From assembly GCF_000337455.1 (NCBI RefSeq), contig NZ_AOIU01000048.1:58353-122352 (forward strand): 64,000 bases of DNA, read 5' to 3'. This document shows, in pieces, positions 51,669 through 60,751 of the stretch. The translations under genes and the position numbers were made by a program. The notes beneath the pieces are model-generated. The model did not search any database, was not told where the DNA came from, and saw only the letters and a program-made list of their open reading frames with translations. Numbering within the stretch: position 1 is the stretch's first letter; each line of letters starts with the position of its first letter. The stretch is from Halosimplex carlsbadense 2-9-1 (GTDB lineage Archaea > Halobacteriota > Halobacteria > Halobacteriales > Haloarculaceae).

Positions 51669-52868
51669 ATGGGAGACGAGAGTCCGATACTCGACGGTAT
51701 CAAAGTCGTGGATCTGTCGACGTTCGTCACCGGCGGGTTCTGCTCGATGATGCTCGCGAACCAGGGCGCCGACGTCGTGAAGATCGAACGCCCGAACGTC
51801 GGCGACGACATCCGCCACTCGGGGCCGCCGTTTATCGACGGCGAGTCCCCCTACTACTGGACTGTCAACTACGACAAGCGCAGCGTCGAACTCGACCTCA
51901 AGAGCGAGCGCGGGCTGGCGTCGTTCTACGACCTCGTCGAGGTCGCCGACGTCGTGATCCAGAACTTCCGTCCCGGAACCGCGGAGCGTCTCGGCGTCGG
52001 CTACGACGACCTTGCCGCGCGCAGCGACGGCCTCGTCTACTGCGATATCTCGGCGTTCGGCGCCACCGGCCCCTGGAGCGAGCGGCCGGGGTACGACCTG
52101 CTGGTCCAGGGGATGAGCGGTATCATGTCGGTCACTGGCGAGGAGGGCCGTGACCCGGTCAAGGTCGGCCTCCCACAGACGGACCTGATCACGGCGATGT
52201 GGGCGGTGTTCGGGATTGTATGCGCGCTCTACCGCCGCGAGCGAACCGAGGAGGGCGAGTACATCGAACTGGGGATGCTCGACGCGACGCTGCCGTGGCT
52301 GACCAAACAGGCCGGCAAGGTCTTCGCCGGTGAGGAACCGACGTGCATGGGAACCAAGGATCCGGTCCTCGCCCCCTACCAGACGTTCGAGACCGCCGAC
52401 GGACACCTCAACGTCGCCTGTCTGAACGCGAAGCTCTGGCGAGGGTTCTGCGAGGCGATCGAGCGGCCCGACCTTCCCGAGGATCCCCGCTTCGAGACGA
52501 ACGCGGACCGCGTGGAACACATGGACGAACTCGAAGCGGAACTCGCCTCCACCCTCGGCGAACGCACGACCGAGGAGTGGATGGACGTCCTCGTCGACGC
52601 GGGGATCCCCGCCGGCCCGGTTCAGACCGTCGAGGAGGCGCTCTCGAACGAACAGACTGACGCGCGCGGCATGGTCACCCGCATCGACGACGGCGACCGC
52701 GAAATCCCCGTCATCGAACACCCGTTGAACTTCGAGCACGCTGACTCCGGGTTCGACAGCCCCCCACCCGCCCTCGGGGAACACACCGACGAAGTGTTCG
52801 CGGAGATCGGCTACTCACGGGACCGCCTCGAGCGCCTCCGGGAGGAGGGGGTCTTCGGTGACGACTGA
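51669..52868 (+). CDS. CaiB/BaiF family CoA-transferase (class III)
   Basis: 399 residues. ILDGIKVVDLSTFVTGGFCS, MLANQGADVVKIERPNVGDD, SVELDLKSERGLASFYDLVE, VIQNFRPGTAERLGVGYDDL and EYIELGMLDATLPWL (with the expected catalytic Asp) are the family marks. It moves CoA between organic acids, so the pathway makes a free carboxylic acid that is activated as its CoA ester. Leaderless: ACATATTTGC (51637-51646) is about 27 bases before the ATG. First of the five rightward genes leading to the molybdenum hydroxylase. Confidence 0.92.
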   Translation: MGDESPILDGIKVVDLSTFVTGGFCSMMLANQGADVVKIERPNVGDDIRHSGPPFIDGESPYYWTVNYDKRSVELDLKSERGLASFYDLVEVADVVIQNFRPGTAERLGVGYDDLAARSDGLVYCDISAFGATGPWSERPGYDLLVQGMSGIMSVTGEEGRDPVKVGLPQTDLITAMWAVFGIVCALYRRERTEEGEYIELGMLDATLPWLTKQAGKVFAGEEPTCMGTKDPVLAPYQTFETADGHLNVACLNAKLWRGFCEAIERPDLPEDPRFETNADRVEHMDELEAELASTLGERTTEEWMDVLVDAGIPAGPVQTVEEALSNEQTDARGMVTRIDDGDREIPVIEHPLNFEHADSGFDSPPPALGEHTDEVFAEIGYSRDRLERLREEGVFGDD

Positions 52869-52956
52869 GACCGGCCGGGCGTCGTCGACCGTTCGTCGGG
52901 CGCTTAGACCGCGATTCGGGCGGAGGATTAATCCCCCAGGGAACGTATGAGGTGGT

Positions 52957-54114
52957 ATGACAGAGGACGCCGCCGGCGACCCGTGGCGGGTCACGGAGAA
53001 GGACTTCCGCGCACAGGTGCGGACGTCGCGCCGGACCGGGCGCGCGGCGGCGGTCGTGACAGTGGCCACCGTCGAGGGATCCGCGTACCGCCGCCCCGGG
53101 GCGAAGATGTTGGTCCCGGCTGACGGCGGCACCGTCGGAGCGGTCACCGCCGGCTGTCTCGAGGATCCGGTCGTCGACCTGGCCAGGGAAGTCATCGAGG
53201 CCGGACGGCCGCGACTGGAGACGTTCGACCTGATGGACTCCGGTGACGACAGCTGGGGGCTCGGCCTCGGCTGCAACGGCGTCATCGACCTCCTCGTGGA
53301 GCCGCTGGACGCGAGCCTGGACCACCCGCTCGCGACGCTGGCGGACGGCGAGCCGTCGACCGTGCTGACCGTCGTCGACTCCGCGGACGACCGGCACGTC
53401 GGGAACCGCCTCGTCGTCGACCCCGATGGAACCCGACGCGAGGTCTCCGACCGGGAACCGGTTCCGGGGGCCGTCCGCGACGCCGTCGCCGGGACCGTCG
53501 ACCGACTGCACGGGACGGGCGAGGCCCGAACGGTAGCCGTCGAGACCGACGGGGGGTCGACGACCGTCCTGGTCGACAGCCTCCAGCCGCTCGCGGAACT
53601 GCTCATCTTCGGGAGCCAGAACGACCTCCCGCCGCTGGCGGGCCTCGCGGCGGACGTCGGGTTCCGCGTCTCCGTCCACTCGCCCCGGGGGGCGGTCGAC
53701 GAGGGGACGTTCCCCAGCGCCGACGCGGTGACCACGGGTCACCCGTCGACGGTCGCCGACAGCGTGAGGGCCGACGAGCACACCTACGCGGTCGTCATGT
53801 CGCACAATCTGGTCGACGACCGGATCGCCGTGGAGACCCTGCTGACGGAGACGGGCGTCCCCTACGTCGGCCTCATGGGGCCTCGCGCCCGGTTCGAGGA
53901 GCTCCGGGAGTCGATGGCCGAGGGCGGGGAACCGCTCCCCCAGTCGGCGCTCGACCGCCTCTCGACGCCGGTCGGGCTCGACCTCGGCGGCGGGGAACCC
54001 ATGGAGATCGCGCTCAGCGTCGTGAGCGAGGTCCTCGCGGTCAGCAACGGCCGCGAGGGCGGTCGCCTCCGGGACCACGACGGGCCGATCCACCCGCGAA
54101 TGTCGGACGAATGA
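52957..54114 (+). CDS. XdhC/CoxI family molybdenum-cofactor insertion protein
   Basis: 385 residues. N-terminal XdhC domain with AAAVVTVATVEGSAYRRPGA, GGTVGAVTAGCLEDPVVDLA and WGLGLGCNGVIDLLVEPL; C-terminal Rossmann domain LLIFGSQNDLPPLAGLAADV ... VMSHNLVDDRIAVETLL and YVGLMGPRARFEELRE. XdhC proteins bind the molybdenum cofactor, promote its sulfuration and insert it into xanthine-dehydrogenase-type enzymes. That fits the three subunit genes that follow. GATTAATC (52926-52933) is a well-placed TATA box, so it also has its own promoter. Confidence 0.92.
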   Translation: MTEDAAGDPWRVTEKDFRAQVRTSRRTGRAAAVVTVATVEGSAYRRPGAKMLVPADGGTVGAVTAGCLEDPVVDLAREVIEAGRPRLETFDLMDSGDDSWGLGLGCNGVIDLLVEPLDASLDHPLATLADGEPSTVLTVVDSADDRHVGNRLVVDPDGTRREVSDREPVPGAVRDAVAGTVDRLHGTGEARTVAVETDGGSTTVLVDSLQPLAELLIFGSQNDLPPLAGLAADVGFRVSVHSPRGAVDEGTFPSADAVTTGHPSTVADSVRADEHTYAVVMSHNLVDDRIAVETLLTETGVPYVGLMGPRARFEELRESMAEGGEPLPQSALDRLSTPVGLDLGGGEPMEIALSVVSEVLAVSNGREGGRLRDHDGPIHPRMSDE

Positions 54115-54158
54115 TGGTAGAATTTATATTTACCCTCCCCGGAGTGTTGGTATCAGGC

Positions 54159-54242
54159 ATGCGAATAGGTAAACCGACACACGCGCCTGCCGCCGGACCG
54201 GCGGGCTGGGACACCGGCGAGGGGGTGCCGGGCCCACGATGA
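54159..54242 (+). CDS. Short upstream ORF coupled to the FAD-subunit gene
   Basis: A 27-residue frame starting MRIGKPTHAPAAGPAG. The TATA-like ATTTATATTTACC (54122-54132 region) is about 28-35 bases before its ATG, while the FAD-subunit ATG (54239) is about 110 bases away. Its TGA overlaps that ATG (ATGA). It may be a leader that lets ribosomes reach the FAD-subunit start. No homology recognised. Confidence 0.35.
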   Translation: MRIGKPTHAPAAGPAGWDTGEGVPGPR

Positions 54243-55126
54243 AGCCCTCGCCGTTCCAGTACCACCGCCCGGACACCGTCGAGGAGGCGGCGGCGCTGCT
54301 CGAGGAGTTGCCCGACGCCGAGTTGATGGCGGGGAATCAGTCGCTGAGCATCGTGATGTCGAACCGCCTGGCCAACCCCGACCACATCGTCGACATCAAC
54401 GGCATCGACGAACTGGCCTACATCGACTCGACGGACGACGCGATCGAGGTGGGCGCGCTCACCCGCCACCGGAACATCGACTCGTCGCCGGTGCTCTCCG
54501 AGACGTACCCGGTGCTGTCGGAGTCGGCGGGACAGATCGCCGGGCCGGTCGTCAGGAACCGCGGGACCATCGGTGGGAGCATCGGCGAGGCCGACCCGGC
54601 GGGGAACTACCCGTGCGTCCTGGTCGCGACGGGCGGCGAACTGGAACTCGCCTCCGCCGACGGCCGCCGGACCGTCGACGCCGCGGACTACTTCGTGGCC
54701 TACATGATGACCGCAATCGAGGAGAACGAACTCATCACGGCCGTCCGGTTCCCCCGCGACCCGTTCCCGGTCGACCGGACCGGCATGACGTTCCTCGGGC
54801 AGAAGCGGGCCGCTCAGACCTGGCCGACGCTCAGCATCGCGTGTGCGGTCAGGGTCGACGACCCTGCGGCCGACGACCCCGTCGTCGAGGAGGCGCGGGT
54901 CGGGCTGGCGAACGCCGCCGACGTGCCGCTGCGCGTGGCTGACGCGGAGGCGGCGGTCGAGGGCGACCCGCTCAGCGAGGGGTCGCTCGAAGCCGCCGGA
55001 GAGGTGGCCTACGACCGGGTGCGTCCACAGGACGAGATGCACGCCGACGAGACCTACAAGCGGGAGCTGTCCCGGACGTACACGAAACGGGCGCTGACCG
55101 AGGCGTACGACCGGGCGGTACAGTAG
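54239..55126 (+). CDS. Molybdenum hydroxylase FAD-binding subunit (CoxM/XdhB type)
   Basis: 295 residues. PFQYHRPDTVEEAAALLEEL, the first FAD loop AELMAGNQSLSIVMSNRL (in place of AGGQSL) and the second loop RNRGTIGGSIGEADPAGNYP mark the FAD subunit; a CO-dehydrogenase-type C-terminal domain ends with EVAYDRVRPQDEMHADETYK. It accepts electrons from the 2Fe-2S subunit. Part of the cluster XdhC, FAD, 2Fe-2S, Mo subunit. Its start is overlapped by a short upstream frame. Confidence 0.92.
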   Translation: MKPSPFQYHRPDTVEEAAALLEELPDAELMAGNQSLSIVMSNRLANPDHIVDINGIDELAYIDSTDDAIEVGALTRHRNIDSSPVLSETYPVLSESAGQIAGPVVRNRGTIGGSIGEADPAGNYPCVLVATGGELELASADGRRTVDAADYFVAYMMTAIEENELITAVRFPRDPFPVDRTGMTFLGQKRAAQTWPTLSIACAVRVDDPAADDPVVEEARVGLANAADVPLRVADAEAAVEGDPLSEGSLEAAGEVAYDRVRPQDEMHADETYKRELSRTYTKRALTEAYDRAVQ

Positions 55127-55225
55127 GTCCGGCCGGACTCACTCCCGGCGGCGGTCCGGCGCCTGGGTGTGACACACGGGAACAGACTTAATATGTTGAG
55201 CGTCTTTCATCCGGTGTGTCCGATC

Positions 55226-55735
55226 ATGAGTATCGATGAGACAGAGTCGTCGCCCGACCGGCCGACGCGGGAGATCTCCCTGACGGTAAACGGTGACGAC
55301 GTGACCACAGAGGTCGAACCTCGGCTGAAGCTCTCCGATTTCCTTCGTCATCACGTCGACCTCAACGGGGTCCGGGTCGGCTGCGAACACGGGGTCTGTG
55401 GGGCCTGTACGGTCAGCGTCGACGGCGACCTCGTCAAGAGCTGTATGATGTACGCCGTTCAGACCGACGACAGCGAGGTGCTGACCGTCGAGGGGCTCGG
55501 GGCCGACGGGTCGCTACATCCGGTCCAGGAAGCGTTTCACGAGGAACACGCCCTCCAGTGTGGGTTCTGCACGAGCGGGTTCGTCATGTCCGCCCGGGAC
55601 CTGCTCGCGGACAACCCGGACCCGTCACAGGAGGAGATGGAGGCGCACCTCTCCTCGAACATCTGCCGGTGTACCGGGTACCAGAACATCTACGACGCGG
55701 TGGAGCGGGCGGCCGACAAGATGGAGGGAGACTGA
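55226..55735 (+). CDS. Molybdenum hydroxylase 2Fe-2S subunit (CoxS/XdhC-small type)
   Basis: 169 residues from ATG 55226. Plant-type 2Fe-2S site: Cys53, Cys58, Cys61 and Cys73 (VGCEHGVCGACTV ... KSC). Second 2Fe-2S site: Cys112, Cys115, Cys147 and Cys149 (QCGFCTSGF ... NICRCTGY). All eight cysteines are present. It carries electrons from the molybdenum site to FAD. TATA-like CTTAATAT (55187-55194) supports this start over an earlier in-frame ATG at 55169. Its TGA overlaps the next ATG (TGATG), so it is coupled to the large subunit. Confidence 0.94.
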   Translation: MSIDETESSPDRPTREISLTVNGDDVTTEVEPRLKLSDFLRHHVDLNGVRVGCEHGVCGACTVSVDGDLVKSCMMYAVQTDDSEVLTVEGLGADGSLHPVQEAFHEEHALQCGFCTSGFVMSARDLLADNPDPSQEEMEAHLSSNICRCTGYQNIYDAVERAADKMEGD

Positions 55736-58194
55736 TGTCGAAACCCGAGTCAGCCACCCTCGACGGCGAGGTCACGGAGGAGGCCGACGAGGAGACGTTC
55801 ACCGGCACGGGGCTCAACCGCGTCGAAGACCGTCGCATCCTGACCGGCCGCGCGGAGTACATCCACGATGTCACGCCCGAGGCGTGCCGAAGTATGGGGC
55901 TGCTCCGGACCACCCACGCGTTCGCGGACATCGTCGACATCGACACGAGCGCCGCCGAGGACCACCCCGACTGCGACCTCGTGCTGACGGCCGAGGACAT
56001 CGCCGAGGAGTACAACCCGATGCCGTGCGGTCTCGACGAGATGTCGGAGTGGGCGCTCGCCCGGGAGACGGTCCGGTTCGTCGGTGAACCCGTCGCGCTC
56101 GTCGTCGCGTCGGACCGCTACGTCGTCGAGGACCTGATCGACCGCATCGACGTGGAGTACGAGACCAGAGAGCCGGTCACCGACCCGGTCGAGGCCAGAC
56201 AGGACGGGACGCTCGTCCACGAAGACCTCGGGACGAACGTGCCGGACGGCGAGCGGCTCACGTTCGGCGACGTCGACGCGGCCTTCGAGGACGCGGACAA
56301 CGTCCTCGAGAACCAGTACTCCTGGGGTCGGATCTCCGGGGTCCCGCTGGAGACGGCCGGCGTCGTCGCGGAGTACGACGAGGAGACCGATAGCTTCGAG
56401 ATCGACTGCAACATCCAGCTGCACACGCTCGTCGACGACACCATCTACGAGCCGCTCGGCTACGACCCCGACGATGTCGCGCTCAACGTCCCGCCGGACG
56501 TGGGCGGGAGCTACGGGACGAAGATAGCCATTCACCGCTACTGCACTCTCGCGGCGATGGCCAGCCAGCAGCTCGACGGCCGCCCGGTCAAGTACGTGGA
56601 AGACCGCATCGAGAACCTTCAGGGCGGAGACATGCACTCGTCGGACCGCGAGTACATGATGCGGCTCGCCTACGACGACGACGGGACCATCCGCGGGCTC
56701 GACGTGAACTTCGTCGACGACTTCGGGGCGTACCCCCGCTATCCGGTGAACCAGGTCCTCAAGCCGCTGTCGGTGGTCAGCAATGCGTACGATGTCGACC
56801 ACGTTCGGTACAACTACGAGCTCGTGCTCACGAACAAGACCGCCCAGACCGCCTACCGCGGGTTCGGCGTCGACCCGCACCTCTACGCCCTGGAGACCGC
56901 CGTCGACGAGGCGGCTTACGACCTCTCGATGGACCCCTACGAGTTCCGCCACCGGAACCTCGTACAGCCGGATCAGATGCCCTACAAGCTCCCCACGAAG
57001 AACATCTACGACTCGGGCGACTTTCCCGAGGCGCTCTCCCGGATCCGGGACCTCGTCGAGAACGAGGAGCGGACCGAGGGTGGGCTCCTCGACCCGGAAC
57101 TCGTCGAGGAGCGCCGGGCGGACGGGAAATACCGCGGCGTCAGTTACACCGTCCACATCGAGCCGGGTGTGAGCGGGGCCGACTGGACGGACCGCCAGCG
57201 TTCGGACCGGGAGGAACTCGCGGACCGCGAGATGGACGATGTCGACGAACTCCCCGAACACCTCCGCTGTGAACTCCGGGCGGACGGGACCGTTCGCGCC
57301 TCCCTCGCGACCGACTCCTCGGGACAGGGCCACCAGACACTCGTCAAGCAGCTGCTCGCCGACGAACTCGAGGTCCTGCCCAGCGACATCGACGTGGACT
57401 ACCTCGACAGCGTCGAGGCACCGACCGAGTACGGCAGCGCCGCCTCCAGGATGGCGGTCATGCTGTCGGGCGCCGCGGAGGGGCTCGGGGAGCGACTCAG
57501 GAACAACCTCGAAGGGCTGGCAGCCCGACACTGGGCTGTCGACCGGGACGAGGTTACCTACAGCGACGGCGGCGTCGAGCGCGAGGACGGGGACGAGCGG
57601 CTGACGCGGGCCGACCTCGCGGCGATAGACGCCGAAACCGACGGCGACCGCCTGACCTATGCCGAGTACGACTACGAGCACCCGGCGCTCGACGTCGAGG
57701 CGTTCGGCGAGGCGTTCACCGGGAAGTACCCCGTCTACCCGACCGCCGCCTTCGCGGCTAACGCCCCCATCGTGGAGGTAGACGCCGAGACCGGCCAGGT
57801 GGACGTACTCAAGATCTACTCGCTGCGGGACTGCGGGACGCAACTCAACCCAACTATCGTCGAGGGGCAGGCCCACGGCGGGCTGGCACAGGGGATCGGC
57901 GCCGCGCTCTTGGAGGAGTTCCCCTACGACGACTCCGGCCAGCCCAAGGCGGTCACGCTCTTCGACTACTTGCTACCCTCGACGAAGAACATCCCCGAGA
58001 TGCACCTCGAACACACGGAGACCCCGTCCCCGTTCACCGCGACCGGGGCGAAAGGCACCGGCGAGGGCGGGATGATAGATGGCCCCGCGAGCGTCGCGAC
58101 GGCCGTCAACCGCGCGCTCGAACCGCTGGACATCGTCGCCGACCGCATCCCGATCACCCCGGACCGGCTCCGCCGGAAACTCCGCGAGCAGTAA
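55735..58194 (+). CDS. Molybdenum hydroxylase large subunit (xanthine dehydrogenase/CoxL superfamily)
   Basis: 819 residues, aldehyde oxidase/xanthine dehydrogenase fold: N-terminal domain RVEDRRILTGRAEYIHDVTP, RFVGEPVALVVASDRYVVED, then the molybdopterin-binding parts VGGSYGTKIAIHRYCTLAAM, TAYRGFGVDPHLYALETAVD, SSGQGHQTL and the final GAKGTGEGGMIDGPASV with the catalytic Glu. The loop that in form I CO dehydrogenase reads AYxCSFR is AYRGFG here, so it is not a true CO dehydrogenase. It hydroxylates a heterocycle or aldehyde with water as oxygen source. Coupled to the 2Fe-2S gene. The substrate is unknown. Confidence 0.92.
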   Translation: MSKPESATLDGEVTEEADEETFTGTGLNRVEDRRILTGRAEYIHDVTPEACRSMGLLRTTHAFADIVDIDTSAAEDHPDCDLVLTAEDIAEEYNPMPCGLDEMSEWALARETVRFVGEPVALVVASDRYVVEDLIDRIDVEYETREPVTDPVEARQDGTLVHEDLGTNVPDGERLTFGDVDAAFEDADNVLENQYSWGRISGVPLETAGVVAEYDEETDSFEIDCNIQLHTLVDDTIYEPLGYDPDDVALNVPPDVGGSYGTKIAIHRYCTLAAMASQQLDGRPVKYVEDRIENLQGGDMHSSDREYMMRLAYDDDGTIRGLDVNFVDDFGAYPRYPVNQVLKPLSVVSNAYDVDHVRYNYELVLTNKTAQTAYRGFGVDPHLYALETAVDEAAYDLSMDPYEFRHRNLVQPDQMPYKLPTKNIYDSGDFPEALSRIRDLVENEERTEGGLLDPELVEERRADGKYRGVSYTVHIEPGVSGADWTDRQRSDREELADREMDDVDELPEHLRCELRADGTVRASLATDSSGQGHQTLVKQLLADELEVLPSDIDVDYLDSVEAPTEYGSAASRMAVMLSGAAEGLGERLRNNLEGLAARHWAVDRDEVTYSDGGVEREDGDERLTRADLAAIDAETDGDRLTYAEYDYEHPALDVEAFGEAFTGKYPVYPTAAFAANAPIVEVDAETGQVDVLKIYSLRDCGTQLNPTIVEGQAHGGLAQGIGAALLEEFPYDDSGQPKAVTLFDYLLPSTKNIPEMHLEHTETPSPFTATGAKGTGEGGMIDGPASVATAVNRALEPLDIVADRIPITPDRLRRKLREQ

Positions 58195-58410
58195 CTACCT
58201 CCCCGTCCCGGCGGTAGGGGCCGCCGGGCGGTCGATATCCCGTGCCACACTGGGGTCGCCCGTTTCGACCACGACCGCGTTCGGGCCGGTGTCGAGTATC
58301 CCCTGGTCGCCCGTGTCGCTCCCGACGGCGGCGAGGGCGGCGGCGAACGCGGCCAGTGGCTTCCCGGGGACCGCGAAGACGACCGCGTCAGGCAAGGGGG
58401 ACCGCGGGCG
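58195..58410 (-). pseudogene. Truncated MoeA/molybdopterin-protein-like gene remnant
   Basis: The last 70 or so codons of a leftward gene: PDAVVFAVPGKPLAAFAAAL, then AVGSDTGDQGILDTGPNAVV and ending with TAG at 58195-58197. The FAVPGKPLAAF part is like the C-terminal PGxP motif of MoeA-type molybdopterin proteins. Toward the right the frame runs straight into the IS6 remnant, so the 5' part was probably lost there. A molybdenum-cofactor gene would make sense beside the hydroxylase. Family assignment is weak. Confidence 0.35.
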
Positions 58411-58432
58411 GACGCCCGAACGGATCGTCGAA

Positions 58433-58969
58433 ACTGACACTCAGTTGTATCTGGCAGATATTTCATTTTCAAATACTGAATAGCGTGCTGAAAATACGGA
58501 TGTGAAACGGCGATCTACGAGCGGGTGAAGAGCGCCGATCTACAGCCGGAGTGTGACGGCGAACCGAATCAGATCGCGGTTGACGAGGCAGTGAATCGGG
58601 TCAACGGTCCACACGAGTGGCTACACCGTGCCGTCGCTCCGGAGCCGAACGGACTTCTCCACGTGCGGTTGTTTCAAGCGCGAAACCCGGGTATACGCTG
58701 TCGTTTCTTCGCGAGCGACAGCGGAAACACACCGCCGAACGGACCGAGTTTTTCGTCGACGGTGCGTCCTCCCTCAGTGCTACACGCAACCGCCTCGAGC
58801 TCCGATTTCAGACCGGACCCCATGGAAATCGGAATGCCATCGAACGTGTTTTTGATGGTATAAAAAGTCGAATTTTTCGCTTGCGAATGTGTTTCGAAAC
58901 ACGAGGTGAGAACCGGTCGAATCGTGGCTCCGAGCCTTCGCCGTCTGGCACGACCCGTGGCAACGGTGA
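58433..58969 (+). pseudogene. Decayed IS6-family transposase
   Basis: Fragments in three frames align in order with haloarchaeal IS6 transposases: TQLYLADISFSNT (about 58439), ETAIYERVKSADLQPE and NQIAVDEAVNRVNGPHEWLH (58504 onward, first catalytic Asp), LSFLRERQRKHTAERTEFFV with DGASS (second Asp), FQTGPHGNRNAIERVFDGIK (catalytic Glu) and EPVESWLRAFAVWHDPWQR before TGA at 58967-58969. At least three frameshifts and a missing N-terminus make it non-functional. No clear terminal repeats were found. Confidence 0.8.
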
Positions 58970-59732
58970 CACGACGGGGCCGAGATGTCCGACGTCGAGC
59001 GGCTTTCCAGCGGCGGCGCCCCGTTCGGCAGTCGCCCTTCCCGCTAACTGTACCCCACGATTCGCGCATACCAGACGGCGATAGGGTAACTCCAGTTGGT
59101 CGTGATTATTGGCGTAATCGAGACCAATCTGGACTGCTATCGCGTTCCACGATATCGCCGTTTGTCGGTCTCAAGCTGCTGCAGACGGACGAAATCAGCT
59201 CCGATAAACTCTATGTCGATATACGAATCCTCCCTCGCGGGGGCGTCGGAGCTTCGGTAGCTGAATATCTACAAACCGATAGAATACCTGTTCTGAGCCC
59301 GCTGAGATGACGATTGGGAGTTGATTGCATTCGGAGGCGGCCGGTACGCGATGTTGAATCACGCTACAGCCAGCAGGACCGTTCTCGACACGGTACTGGC
59401 CGTCGCTGAGGATACTTTCCGGTCGGGACGCACCAGTCAGCATGCACAGGATGCGTGACGGGTCGTGCGATCACCATTGCCGTCGGATTCGGGCCGTTCG
59501 TCGGCGGAAAGATCCACTCTGTGTGAAGACATCGACAGTCTTTGGCCGAAATGGCGCTAAAACTACCAGTTATATAAGTGATATTTTGTGCAGAATCCGA
59601 ATTAATAGATTCATCTTGCAGCTATTTACACATTAATTAACGACTGTTTTTTCGGTATCTGGCAGTCGTCAGAAGGTCAAACGTAGTTACGTGGGCAGTA
59701 GGTATTCCGCCCCCTGGAAACGCTGGATCACG
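58970..59732. other. Intergenic region after the IS6 remnant
   Basis: About 760 bases without a convincing gene. Codon use is not haloarchaeal, and the last part (59560-59645) is A+T-rich and may hold the promoter of the PPC-domain gene. Short peptide-like pieces such as GRAITIAVGFGPFVGGKI (about 59460-59510) suggest further decayed sequence. Confidence 0.45.
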
Positions 59733-60608
59733 ATGGCTGGTACCCCACCAGACGAAGAGAAAGATGACGACGAAGATGGAGCACACGTCTCCTCGTCCAG
59801 ACGAACTGTGTTGAAACTCGCCGGACTGTCGGCCGTTTCCGGGCTCGGGCTCGCGACGGTTGCCCAAGAGAAGTCCCGTGCGGAGCCCACGGTGACCGGA
59901 TTCACGTACGACGGGACACCGCTCGTTGCGGTCGAGAGCGCGCAGGCACCGACTGCGATTCGAGAAGTCGAGCCGAACGACAGCCGGGACGAAGCGATGC
60001 TGATCGGTCTGAACGTTCCCGTTACCGGGACACTGGCCTATAAGGAAGTGGACTGGTACGCAGTCGAAGTTTCGTCCGGCGACGCCTTCGTCGTCGAGTT
60101 CGAGCGCGCGGAGGCCTCCGGAATCACGGCAGTGGTCCTGTACGGCCCGGGCGGTCAGTTCCTCGATCAGCGCTACGTCGGACACAACGAACCCGTCAGC
60201 GTGACGGAAACGGCTTCGACAGACGGAGTCCACTACGTCCAGGTCGTCGACATCGCCGACGGTATCGATGAATACTCGATCGCGGTCAGAGACGGGACGA
60301 CCAGTCCCACACCGACGACTGCAACGGCGACGGAATCGGATACGCCGTCCTCGACGCCGACCGAAACGGAGACCTCGTCGCCGACTGAAACGGAAACCCC
60401 GTCGCCGACTGAAACGGAAACCCCGTCGCCGACTCCGACCGAGGCGGCGTCCCCGGCCCCGACGGAGACGCCCTCCTCGACTCCGACGGCGACTTCGACT
60501 CCTACGCCGTCCCCGACCGACTCGCCGACTCCATCGCCGACACCGATCAGTGCCGAATACGGCCAGGTCGGCTACGGCGAATACGGATACGGCGGCGTCG
60601 TGAGCTGA
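59733..60608 (+). CDS. Tat-exported PPC-domain protein with Thr/Pro stalk and Gly/Tyr tail
   Basis: 291 residues from ATG 59733. A twin-arginine signal ([20 protein letters not shown], residues about 22-41) has no lipobox. A single PPC-like beta-sandwich follows ([55 protein letters not shown]), a domain common in secreted enzymes. Then comes a stalk of about 80 residues of Thr, Pro, Ser and Glu with repeats of ETETPSPT, and a final tail [17 protein letters not shown]. It is probably an exported surface or extracellular protein, heavily O-glycosylated on the stalk. No enzymatic domain is present. GTG 59691 is an alternative start. Confidence 0.75.
   Translation: MAGTPPDEEKDDDEDGAHVSSSRRTVLKLAGLSAVSGLGLATVAQEKSRAEPTVTGFTYDGTPLVAVESAQAPTAIREVEPNDSRDEAMLIGLNVPVTGTLAYKEVDWYAVEVSSGDAFVVEFERAEASGITAVVLYGPGGQFLDQRYVGHNEPVSVTETASTDGVHYVQVVDIADGIDEYSIAVRDGTTSPTPTTATATESDTPSSTPTETETSSPTETETPSPTETETPSPTPTEAASPAPTETPSSTPTATSTPTPSPTDSPTPSPTPISAEYGQVGYGEYGYGGVVS
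60384..60431 (+). repeat. Two tandem 24-bp repeats in the stalk coding region
   Basis: A 24-base unit starting near GACTGAAACGGAAACCCCGT occurs twice in perfect tandem, after a diverged copy, and encodes the repeated [12 protein letters not shown] octapeptide. Such repeats can change number by slippage, lengthening or shortening the stalk. Confidence 0.6.
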
Positions 60609-60751
60609 CGAACACGACCGTTCGAGAAACGGGACGGTTTCCGAATCGGTCCCGTTGTCGCGGTCGGCGCCGAGCCACCGGCCGGGGAGCGGTGCGGTTC
60701 TTCGGAACAGGGTCCGCGCGTCGGGCGTACCGAACTCGACTGTCAGCGCGC

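Noticed and set aside
55735..58194. Form I carbon monoxide dehydrogenase
   Set aside because: The AYxCSFR active-site loop is replaced by AYRGFG, although CoxG- and CoxM-like proteins are present.
59195..59443. 82-codon leftward frame after the IS6 remnant
   Set aside because: No motif, no haloarchaeal acidity and located in decayed sequence.
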